This document shows positions 39,907-47,842 of a DNA stretch of 59,114 bases, one piece after another. This DNA is from Prorocentrum cordatum (taxonomy: Eukaryota; Sar; Dinophyceae; Prorocentrales; Prorocentraceae). Under the pieces are notes generated by a model that searched no databases, was not told where the DNA came from, and saw only the letters and a program-made list of their open reading frames with translations. The number at the start of each line of letters is the position of its first letter. The stretch's first letter is position 1. The translations under genes were made by a program, and so were the position numbers. Location: assembly GCA_963575745.1 (NCBI GenBank), contig CAUYUJ010005720.1, forward strand, positions 1 through 59,114. Reading direction: 5' to 3'.

Positions 39907-40073
39907 TATACCTACCAGCCCACACCAACCTAACCCGACGGCCCAAGTTTCGGAATGGGGGGGCGGTCCACATGTGCTTCTTCTATGTTCCCCGACCCCC
40001 CCCCCATTGTAAATCGAGGGGAGAGGGAATTGGGGCCTTCGGGTTGGGTTGGAGTGGTTTGGTGGGTGGTGAT
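39907..40073. mobile_element. TIR-E element, copy 2
   Basis: ACCTACCAGCCCACACCAAC, then CTAACCCGACGGCCC is inverted as GGGGCCTTCGGGTTGGGTTG, then GAGTGGTTTGGTGGGTGGT. Arms are about 36 bp. Interior of mixed sequence, no coding. Confidence 0.8.
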
Positions 40074-40124
40074 CAAGACGAGGCCAGGACGAAGAGAAAA
40101 GCACAGGGCGAGAACGAATAGAGA

Positions 40125-40258
40125 ATACCTCTGAGAGCTGGCGGCCCTGGAGGATGTCTCGGACGCCGATGCCTTCTCGGAGCGCTCCGAGACGCTCTCT
40201 GAGAGCGTCCCGGCACGCTCTGGGACGGATTCGCCTTCGTCCTGGCCCCGTCCGAACG
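40125..40258. repeat. Third piece of the 29.7-kb repeat, next to the last methyltransferase exon
   Basis: CCCTGGAGGATGTCTCGGAC, ATGCCTTCTCGGAGCGCTCC, CTCTCTGAGAGCGTCCCGGC, ACGCTCTGGGACGGATTCG and CTTCGTCCTGGCCCCGTCC match the tandem units at 29655-30135. Confidence 0.75.
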
Positions 40259-40511
40259 TCCCTTTGTTTGGGCGCCATCCTCTGGGCCGTCGGTCGCACG
40301 CCGCTCCCGCGTCAGAAGCTCGCTCACGTCGAGCGCGGCTGCCTGCTTCACTCGCCGGGGAGACAGGTCGACGCCGAGGGCCCGGAGCCCCAGGAAGTTC
40401 GCCACCGCCAGCGTGGTCCCCGCCCCGCAGAAGGGGTCCACCACCAGCCGAAGGCCCGCAATGCGGCGCATCGCCCACTTGAGCACCAGCAGAGTGGCGT
40501 TCACGCCCATG
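40259..40511 (-). CDS. Split SAM methyltransferase, exon E (SAM-binding motif)
   Basis: Last recognised exon of the split gene. It encodes MGVNATLLVLKWAMRRIAGL, then RLVVDPFCGAGTTLAVANFL and GLRALGVDLSPRRVKQA. DPFCGAGTT is motif I of amino-methyltransferases, and GVDLS carries the ribose-binding acidic residue. In beta-class enzymes this motif lies C-terminal to the catalytic loop, as found here (loop in exon A). The acceptor is TTCTTCTTCGAG before C-ATG at 40511, joining in phase to exon D after GG (reading ARGMGVNA). The frame continues past ELLTRER into repeat-derived sequence with a stop at 40073; whether that tail is real cannot be told. Confidence 0.85.
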
Positions 40512-40758
40512 CTCGAAGAAGAAACCACGGCATAGACACAAACTTTCGGTGCTCCACGCGGATGTCTTGGATCTGCGCTGGGCCCCCCTCCCTGGCCCGC
40601 GGAGCGTGCCAGGGGCGGCGCCGGAGGCGCCGCCCCACCATAAGCGGCACAGCGCGGATCCAAGAAATCCGCGCGGAGCGAGTAAAGTTTATGTTCATGT
40701 GGATACTTTCTCCTTCGACATGCACCGCGCGTTGTTCCGTAGCTGCGGGGGCTTGCGC
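40512..40758 (-). other. Intron D-E of the split methyltransferase, filled by PAL-B
   Basis: 247 bp, GC donor (GCGCAAG) and AG acceptor (TTCGAG), phase 2. Of this, 169 bp is PAL-B copy 4; the rest is short flank. Boundaries rest on protein continuity with the family. Confidence 0.65.
40531..40699. mobile_element. PAL-B element, copy 4 (inside an intron)
   Basis: CATAGACACAAACTTTCGGT, then GCTCCACGCGGATGTCTTGG at the left against GCGCGGAGCGAGTAAAGTTT and ATGTTCATG at the right. The core GGCGGCGCCGGAGGCGCCGC is palindromic. It makes up about two thirds of the intron. Confidence 0.88.
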
Positions 40759-40865
40759 CCGCGCGCCACAACGTCGGGTATGCTGCTCCCGAAGTCCGCC
40801 CGGCCGTCTGGCCACACCGCGGCCAGGGGCCCGTCGTTGCGCACCAGGCACAGCAAGTGGGTGTA
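40759..40865 (-). CDS. Split SAM methyltransferase, exon D
   Basis: Encodes YTHLLCLVRNDGPLAAVWPD and GRADFGSSIPDVVARG. It matches the family's conserved 'R-P-x-Y-x-H-L-L-C' strand and the 'PDV' segment that precede the SAM-binding exon. The acceptor is a very clear CCTCCTCCAG before TAC at 40865, with the (TCC)n microsatellite as pyrimidine tract. The donor is GC at 40758. Joins exon C (ending DKPS) in phase 0. Confidence 0.8.
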
Positions 40866-40868
40866 CTG

Positions 40869-41095
40869 GAGGAGGGGGGGCAGGGGGAGGGGGAGGGGGA
40901 GGAGGAGGAGAAGGAGGAGTAGGAGGAGGAGGAGGAGGAGGAGGAGGAGAAGAAAAAGGACGAGGAGGACGAGGAGGGGGAGGAGGAGCGGAGGAGGAGG
41001 AGGAGGAGGAGGAGGAGGAGGAGGAGGATGTTGGAGGAGGGGGGAGGCGGAGGACGGAGGAGGAGGAGGAGGAGGAGGAGGAGGAGGAGGACGAG
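40869..41095. repeat. (GGA)n microsatellite serving as intron pyrimidine tract
   Basis: TCC on the minus strand, ending directly at the CAG acceptor of exon D. Interrupted by GATGTTGGAGG and GGCGGAGGACGG. Confidence 0.95.
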
Positions 41096-41230
41096 GACCG
41101 CTCGCTCGCCACGCTTGCTTTCCGCGCCGTCGTCGCCCGCTCCAGAGGGCCCCCGGCCTGGCCACGCGGGAACCCGGGTTGTCCGGATTGTCCGGGGGGC
41201 GTGGGGGGGCGACAGACTGACCGATAGGAT

Positions 41231-41530
41231 AGATCGGCGATGGGCTCTCAACAGCGACTTCGCACGCTCCTGGGCGGGGTGGGCTATCGGGTCGGGCCCC
41301 TATCGGCGATGAGTGGGCGATTGGGGGTCCATGCATCGCCCCCCTGAGCCTATCCCCCCTTGGAGATCCTTTTAAGTTTTTTGGCGAGAGCCCGGGTTCT
41401 CCGGGGGGGAGCTGCCGGCAAATAACCTAGCCTTTTCGCTTCGGGTAGCCCCCAGTATGTCCGCGTGCACCAGCACCGCGCACCCAGGTCGGACCTGCGC
41501 AAGCGACAAGGTCGGGTTGTCCGGGGGGAG
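41231..41530. repeat. Dispersed repeat, copy 2 (partner of 38322)
   Basis: Carries only one arm of the 56-bp palindrome, then GGGCGGGGTGGGCTATCGGG instead of the inverse arm, then the shared GAGAGCCCGGGTTCTCCGG and the shared tail. Confidence 0.9.
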
Positions 41531-41539
41531 GGAAGGGGG

Positions 41540-42226
41540 GAGGGCAAGCTAGGTGCGCTCGCGTCATACTAGACGTCATACCCCTCCCTCCCATCCCTTA
41601 CCAAAGCGTAGATCTCCTCTCTATTCGCAGTCGGTCGGTGTCGTAGCAGGGCGTAGCATTACATGGCATAGCATGGTGTTGAAGATCAACGCGTAGCCTG
41701 ACTTAGCACGGCGTGGCGACGTCCCAAAGAGGGTGGGGGGGGGCTTCTGCGGCACAAAAAATCAAGGAATCGGCACCGAATGTGTAATCACTTCCGATGG
41801 TGGTTTCGGGGGGCATTTTCTAGACTATGGCCTATGTGGATGGACCGAAAACACTGCCGTGGCATGGCGCTGGAAATAATGACGCCGAGGCTGCAGCGGG
41901 AGCACGATTCGGAACGAGCGGAAGCGTGGAAATGAGGCCAGCGCTGCAGCGGGAGCGCGATTCGGAACGAGCGGTAGCCCGAAAATGATGCCAGCGCTTC
42001 AGCGAGAGCAGCATTTTGACAAGAAACCCTTGCGAAAACCCGTTTGCCGGGAATCCTGTGTAAAAAAACAATACGCGGAGGGGGGCCGAACATTTCCCAG
42101 ACGTCACCAGGGGAGACAGGAGAGTAGTATTCATATTGTGTAATTGTGGAGGGGGGCGGAGGGAGGGGAGGGAGGGGGAGAGGGGCGGAGGGAGGGAGAG
42201 GAAGGCCCCGCATCATCGCTGTACCC

Positions 42227-42230
<4 letters not shown>
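41540..42230. other. Gene-free spacer
   Basis: Includes GGCGTAGCATTACATGGCAT steps (41650-41710) and a duplicated 60-bp block: GCAGCGGGAGCACGATTCGG, AACGAGCGGAAGC at 41892 and GCAGCGGGAGCGCGATTCGG, AACGAGCGGTAGC at 41946. No gene. Confidence 0.5.
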
Positions 42231-42294
<64 letters not shown>

Positions 42295-42296
42295 CT
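42231..42296. repeat. (CAA)n microsatellite
   Basis: About 22 perfect CAA triplets. Confidence 0.99.
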
Positions 42297-42487
42297 AGTA
42301 CAGGAAGGGGGGTACGTGGAGTGGGAGAGGCTTCTTAGAAGGAGGCTGGTTATTAGAAAGCGCCTGCCCTGCATCGACAGATAAAGGCCCGCGCCGTCTA
42401 AGAAGCGGAATGCTTCTAAGAAGCTTCTCCCCCTCCCCTTACCGCCCTAATCTGCGCGTGGCCGATAGTCTCCTGCAGGCCGGAGAC

Positions 42488-42589
42488 CGAGGGCTTGTCG
42501 ACGTTGCCGAAGTGGACCACCTTGTGCCAGCGCAGGGACACGCCCTGCACCTCCGAGGCGGCCCGCAGTACCAGGTAGCTCTTGCTCAC
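42488..42589 (-). CDS. Split SAM methyltransferase, exon C
   Basis: 34 codons: VSKSYLVLRAASEVQGVSLR, then WHKVVHFGNVDKPS. The 'K-x-Y-L...A...G...L-x-W-H-K-V-V' pattern is a hallmark of this family and follows the FYQTD strand of exon B. The acceptor is CCACCGAAG before GTG at 42589, the end of INT-H copy 2. The donor GT at 42487-42486 (TCG/GTCTCC). Phase 0 at both ends, so exons B, C and D join without frame change. Confidence 0.82.
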
Positions 42590-42905
42590 CTTCGGTGGCA
42601 ACTCAAGGGAGCCTCCCATAGCATCGTGCTGGCATCTTGCGAATCGGTGCTGACCGACGCGAATCGACGGTTGTCAAAGCTAATCGGCGGTAGTCTGTAC
42701 GCATGGGAGCCTCCCATACTGTTTTGCTGGCTCGTGCGGATCGACGCTGACCGACACTAACCGACGCTCATCAACACAGCGTTAGATCGGCGCTAGTCGA
42801 CGCAAGTATACGCTAAGTCGGCGCCAGCTCATCGATTACCAAACTCTGTTCGACACAACGCAGTCTGACGACGGAATTGCGAGGACATCCAGAGCTCCCA
42901 TGGCT
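42590..42905 (-). repeat. INT-H element, copy 2, ending at exon C
   Basis: Starts GTGAGCAAGCCATGGGAGCT near 42905 (preceded by CGCGCAG), has a body of CGACGC/ACCGAC steps with a nested second CATGGGAGC start near 42715, and ends GAGGCTCCCTTGAGTTGCCA, CCGAAG. The first bases after it, GTGAGCAAG, repeat its own first nine bases. This looks like an intron-forming insertion with a 9-bp target duplication. Confidence 0.6.
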
Positions 42906-43116
42906 TGCTCACCTGCGCGGCGAGAGCAAACGGGTCTTACGCGAGAAGACGTAGCGACCTTACGCGGCGCCTTAAGCAGGCCGCCAGCGCGGCTCGCTGC
43001 CTTGCAAACGAGGTGTGCTGACGGCTTACGTGCGACCTTACGCGGGCACAGCTTGTGCTCCAATGTCAGCGTAGTCGACCCCGCTTTTTTGCCTCACTCC
43101 CCGTCGGAGACCTACT
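42906..43116. other. Intron interior with GCGTAAGGTCGC repeats
   Basis: On the minus strand CCGCGTAAGGTCGC occurs twice with shorter echoes (GCACGTAAGCC, CGCGTAAGACC). No exon recognised. Confidence 0.5.
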
Positions 43117-43310
43117 GACCCGGGCCAATCAAGGACCTGGTTCAGTCAGGCTTTGCGGGATCCTGCAAGATCCAGCAGGATCCTGCAGCACCCAAGCCCG
43201 GGTCAGTGCGCCCGTGGCCCTGCAGGACCATGCGGGATCCGGCGCTCTGGCCGACCGCCGTTGCCATGGACCCCCGTTCCTTGAGCCCCGACCGCGGCTG
43301 CCTCGACAGG
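43117..43310. repeat. REP-G copy 2
   Basis: GACCCGGGCCAATCAAGGAC, GGGATCCTGCAAGATCCAGC, CCCGGGTCAGTGCG, CCGGCGCTCTGGCCGACCG and TTGAGCCCCGACC follow the order of copy 1 at 15297. Confidence 0.8.
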
Positions 43311-43496
43311 CACCCAGGGGGGATCGAAGATGAGGATCGAGGATCGAGGGCTCGCCGATCGAAGGAGGGTCGATGGAAGAGGGTCGAGCATCGATGTAGA
43401 GAAGAATCGAGGATCGAGTGGACGGAGGGGAGGATCGCGTAGCATCGCCGATGTCTCGGCGATGCAACGGCGACGCTCACCTGCCGCTCAACTTCT

Positions 43497-43665
43497 CCTC
43501 CTCCTCATCCACCTCCTCCTCCTGCCCCTCCACCTCCTGTTCTTCCTCCGCCTCCTTCTCCATCCTCTTCCTCCTCCGCCTCCCCCCTCCACCTCCCCCT
43601 CCTCCTCCTCCAAATCCTCCTCCTCCTCCTCCTTATCCTCCTCCTCCTCCTCCTACTCCTCGCGA
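43497..43665. repeat. (TCC)n microsatellite
   Basis: TCC with frequent breaks (ATCCACC, TGCCCCTCC, TTATCC). The preceding 43320-43440 has GAGGATCGAGG/GATCGAAGG steps. Confidence 0.95.
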
Positions 43666-43684
43666 GATTCGGCCTCTCTGCAAC

Positions 43685-43862
43685 CCGAACGACATTTTAC
43701 AACCGAGATAGGTCACTTCACAACCAGTAAAGGATGGAATTCCATGGTTTCCTTTGAGAACGACCACTTTACAACCAGGGCAACCCATTTTACAACCAGA
43801 GCGTCTACTTTACAACCCAGACGGGGCTCTTTACAACCAGAGCGGCCACTTTACAACCAGCC
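43685..43862. repeat. TTTACAACCAG interspersed repeat, plus orientation
   Basis: CACTTTACAACCAG or close variants occur about eight times at irregular 17-40-bp spacing. The inverse motif (CTGGTTGTAAAGTGG) recurs at 46750-46860. Confidence 0.85.
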
Positions 43863-43889
43863 TTCCGAAGCGCGCGGGCGTTTCGCAAA

Positions 43890-44330
43890 GCCTTCTGAGC
43901 CTTCTGGACGCCTGGGCGCTGTGCAGGGGCATCTGGGCGCCTGAGCGCTTTGCAAAGGCTTCAGAGGCTTCAGGGAGCCTGAGCGTTCTGCAGAGGCTGC
44001 AGAGGCTTCAGAGCGCCTGAGCGCTCTGCAGAGGCTTCCGAGGCTTCAGAGCGCCCGAGCGCTCTGCAGAGGCTTCTGAGGCTTCGCAGCGCCTAAGGGC
44101 TCTGCAGAGGCTTCTGAGGCTTCGAAGCGCCTGAGCGCTCTGCAGAGGCTTCTGAGGCTTCTGAGCGCCTGAGCGCTCTGCAGAGGCTTCTGAGGCTTCA
44201 GAGCGCCTGAGCGCTCTGCAGAGGCTTCTGAGGCTCCTGAGCGCCTGAGCGCTATTCAGCGGCTTCTGAGGCTTCAGAGCGCACGAGCGCTCTGCAAAGG
44301 TTTCTGAGGCTTCGGAGTACGGGTTTCTCG
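43890..44330. repeat. Tandem repeat, 38-bp unit, about 9-11 copies
   Basis: Unit: GCGCTCTGCAGAGGCTTC, TGAGGCTTCAGAGCGCCTGA. CTCTGCAGAG and AGCGCCTGAGCGCT are partly palindromic. The period drifts at the left. Confidence 0.95.
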
Positions 44331-44422
44331 TACTGTCCTTGCTTTTGTGCCCCGGTCTAGACAAACACGCGCCTCCAGCCGGCGGCATTTGTGCAGCCGA
44401 TGTGTCGTGCAGACACAACTTC

Positions 44423-44454
<32 letters not shown>

Positions 44455-44535
44455 GTTGATTGGTGGATGGATTGATTGACTGATTGATTCGCAGATTGAT
44501 TGATCGGCCGATTGATTGACTGATTGCTTGTTTGA
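44423..44535. repeat. (TTGA)n microsatellite
   Basis: TGATTGATTGATTGATTG with decaying variants (GGTTGG, GGATGG, CGATTG). Confidence 0.97.
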
Positions 44536-45084
44536 TTCATTGAGGACCTCCGAAACAGAACGTCCCGGAGCCCCCAGACGCCCCCCACTCGGCGGTGTAG
44601 TTTGTTTGTTCCGTTTCCAAGATGCGTTTTTGGGACCCGGGGGACCTCCACAAATGGACCACCGTTTTTGGAACCCCCCCTTGCGCCTCTGGCTGGCGGC
44701 ACCTCTTCAGCCGATGTGTCGGCACTCCGCCCTCCTCGGCACCCCTCGACACTCCACCCTCCTCGGCAGTAGTCGACACCCCACACTCCTCCACCCGCTT
44801 CGGCACTCACCCTATCCTCTTCGGCACCTCTCGGCACTCCGCCCTCTGCGGCACTCATCGGAGAGGGGGGGGAGGAGGCGGAGGAGGAGGAAGAGGAGGG
44901 AAAAGAGGAGGAGGAGGAGGAGGAATGGGGACGAGGAGGAGGAGGAGGAGGAAGAGGAGGAGAGGCAAGAAGAAGAGGATGAGGATGAGGATGACGAGAG
45001 GGCGGAGGAAGTGGGCCGCCTTGCGGCTGCTACTGCCGCGTTGCGCCTCTCTGGGGCTCTCGGAGGGCCTCTTGCGGGAATTGT
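44536..45084. repeat. Spacer with CACTCC-type steps and (GGA)n
   Basis: CTCGGCA(C/G)...CACTCC(G/A)CCCTCC repeats at 44715-44860, then GGA repetition at about 44868-44990. No gene. Confidence 0.75.
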
Positions 45085-45900
45085 ACCAACGAATTTTTGG
45101 CCACATGTGCACCCTCCTGGGTACGCATGCTTCTGCGAATGCGACAACAGAAGGTTTTGCTATAGCCTTGCGTTGAGGCCAATGCAAAACAAAATCCATC
45201 CGTATGCGTTGGTTAGAATTCAACAAGCGGTTCCTTACATTTCCGCCTTCCTGGGTACGCATGCTTGCGCTATTGCGAAAACATGCGCATTTGCTATTGC
45301 CAGACGATGAAGCTCGAGGTTAACCACGGCCTATGATGGAAAAAACACATTGTATAACCCACACGCGGTGGCCAAAATTGTACACGCGATTTCTTGACCA
45401 CATTTCTGTACTCCTAGGTGCGGCAGCTTCCGCGAATGCGAACACCTGCGGTTTTGACATTGCCAGGCGATGAGGCGCGAGGACAAACATTGCATGCGAG
45501 GCCAACGATCACACATTGATATCCACACGCAGTGGTTCGAATGTTGCCATCGATTTCTTGGCCACATGTCGTTTTTCCTGGGCACGCATGCTTCCGCAAT
45601 TGCGAAAGCACGGTGCTGTCAGACGATGAAGCGCGAGGACAAACATGGTGTACGAAACAAGAAACCAACACTTTGACATCCACACGTAGTGGCTCGAAGT
45701 AACCAAAGATTTCTTGGCCGCATTTCCGCTTTCCTGGGTACGCATGCTTCCGCACACGCGAAAACAGACGACTGTGCAATTGCCGGACGATGAGGCACGG
45801 GGGCAAAACATCTCGATGTTGCAAACAACTATATGACATCCAATGTGTTGGCTAAAAATTCACCGACGGCATCTTGGTCACAGTTCGGCTTTGCTGGGAG
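45085..45900. repeat. Tandem repeat, about 155-160-bp unit, 6 diverged copies
   Basis: Each unit has TTTCTTGGCCACAT, a CTGGGTACGCATGCTTCCGC box, GCGAAAAC, TTGCCAGACGATGAGGCGCG, AGGACAAACAT and ACATCCACACGCAGTGG. Positions of the first block are about 45092, 45230, 45390, 45550, 45707 and 45868. The TACGCATGC box is best conserved. Confidence 0.9.
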
Positions 45901-46619
45901 CGCGCGTGTTCCTCCTCGTCTTTGCGGCGAACGCCCACGGTCCTGCGATTGTCAAAAGAAGCTATATTTTCAGGCAGAGGTTACGAGGCTCCAAACATCG
46001 AAGTAGATACAAGGCATAGATCGAACAATGAGGTTTTAAAGCGCCCAGGCCTGTCACCAGTCTGTAGCGGGAGGATGTCCATTGGATATCGATTAGGTTC
46101 CGCTAGCTCCTCTTGGATGCCACAAGGATAACACTAGGACGCCAATCGTGGTACAGTATGGTTCAAAGAGGAAAAATTCATGTTGGGTTCCAGTTGGGGC
46201 CCCATTAGCACACCCGTATGGATCGAAAAGGAAGGATTCCGATTGGGCTCTAGTGCAATATCCTTCGCGTTCGCCTAGTACGGTCTCAATACGGTTCCTA
46301 CGGTCTCAATACGGTCTCAAAACGACCCCGGCAGGGTTTCCATATATTACCCCATTGCGTGTCCCGCAAAAGTCCTATAGGAAGGTTTTTCGGGTGTAGT
46401 CCAATGTGATTCCCAAACGGTTTCCATTCGGAAAGGCCCCAACGGGGTTCAATAGGAAGCATTCCGATCGGATTCCGATAGGACAGCCGTAGGCCCCATA
46501 GCTAAAACATCGTGGTGGATACCAATGAAATGGTATTCATATGGTGCCAACCGGATCCAAGTGGGAAGGGTGCCAATAAGATTCAAATGTGATTCGTGTT
46601 GGATCTCATGAGGAATCCG
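45901..46619. other. Gene-free, less GC-rich spacer with cryptic repetition
   Basis: Variants of GGTTCC, GATTCCGATTGGG and ACGGTCTCAATACGGTCTCAA dominate 46140-46600. No gene recognised. Confidence 0.6.
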
Positions 46620-46862
46620 CCACTTCACAGATTCTCACTTCAGACAAGCCACTTTACAACCAACACGCTTCAGAGAGCGAAGTCTCTCCCTTGCGTGGAC
46701 CCACAGATATTTCGGACATTAAAGAGCATGTGCCGCGTATGTGTGTTCACTTGCCTGGTTGTGAAGTGGCATTCCTGGTTGTGACGTGCCCTTCTCGGAA
46801 AATCCATGCTGGATGTAAACTGCCCCATCTGGTTGTAAAGTGGCCGCTCTGGTTGCAATGTG
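46620..46862. repeat. TTTACAACCAG repeat, mixed then inverse orientation
   Basis: GCCACTTTACAACCAACAC near 46648, then inverse copies CTGGTTGTGAAGTGGC, CTGGTTGTGACGTGCC, CTGGTTGTAAAGTGGC and CTGGTTGCAATGTGAC at 46756-46866. Confidence 0.85.
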
Positions 46863-46871
46863 ACCCGCAGG

Positions 46872-47055
46872 CCTTCCTCCTCCTCCTCGACCTCCTCCTC
46901 CTCCTCCTCCTCCTCGACCTCCTCCTCCTCTTGCTCCTCCTGCTTCTCCTGTCTCCTCCTGCTCCTCCTCCTGTTCCTCCTCCTCTACCTCCTCCTCCTC
47001 CTCCTCCTCCTCCTCGTCCTCGTCCTCCTCCTCCTCCTTCTCGTCCTCCTCGTCT
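46872..47055. repeat. (TCC)n microsatellite
   Basis: TCC with TCGACC, TTGCTCC and TCGTCC breaks. Confidence 0.97.
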
Positions 47056-47580
47056 TAATAGTAGTACTGATATTGTGATTAGTCGTCTTCCTATTCTTCA
47101 TTCTAGTATTCGTACAATGTATACAGTAGTTGTGATGTGGTTGCTTTCTTGTTATGAGTACGACTATCAGTATTACAAGTCGCCGTTTGGTATTCATGTC
47201 AAGAATGTTCGCCTCATGCGTCATAATGTTCGTATTCCTAATATGAGCCGTCGTATTGGTAGTAGTGTCCGTGGTATTCGTTTTCGTGATAGTGTTCCTA
47301 TCTCGAGTACAAACTATCTGTTATGGGCGTTAACCATTAATTGTATTACCAGTAGGATGCTTCGTATTCGAAATATGATGTTTCTTCTACGTGGCAGTAT
47401 GCCTGCTGATCGTATGTGTCACATGTTCCTTCGTACTTCAGTACCAATAGTAGTATAAGTGATTCGTCTCTGCATGGTTTCATTATTATTCGCACTTCTA
47501 ACACTCGTATTATTAGCTTTCTTGATACTCTTTTTTCGACCAAGATTAGTAGTGTTATTATTATGCGTAGTTCTTATTAG
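47056..47580. repeat. AT-rich cryptic TAGTATTCGTA block
   Basis: Low-complexity sequence of TAGTA, ATTCGTA, GTATTA and TCTTCGTA steps, clearly poorer in GC than the rest. A second block of the same kind is at 49885-50320; both are bounded by (TCC)n. Confidence 0.8.
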
Positions 47581-47597
47581 TATTGTTGCGTTTCGTG

Positions 47598-47786
47598 CTC
47601 CTCCTCCTCTTCCTCCTCATCCTCCTCCTCCGCTTCCGCCTCCGCATCCGCCCCCGCCTCCACCTCCTCCTCCTCCCCCTCCTCCTCCTCCTCCTCCTCC
47701 TCCTCCTCCACGTCCTCCTCCTCGCTGTCCTCCTCCTCGGCCTCGTCCTCGCCCTCGTCCTCGTCCTCCTCCTCGTCCTCCTCGCG
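47598..47786. repeat. (TCC)n microsatellite with CGCCTCC and TCGTCC steps
   Basis: Mixed TCC, CCGCCTCCG and CCTCGTCC units; poly-Pro, poly-Leu and poly-Glu frames here are artefacts. Confidence 0.95.
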
Positions 47787-47842
47787 GATTGTTACTCGAT
47801 ACACAGAGTGCCACACAAGCACAGCACCCTGCAAAGAAAAGA

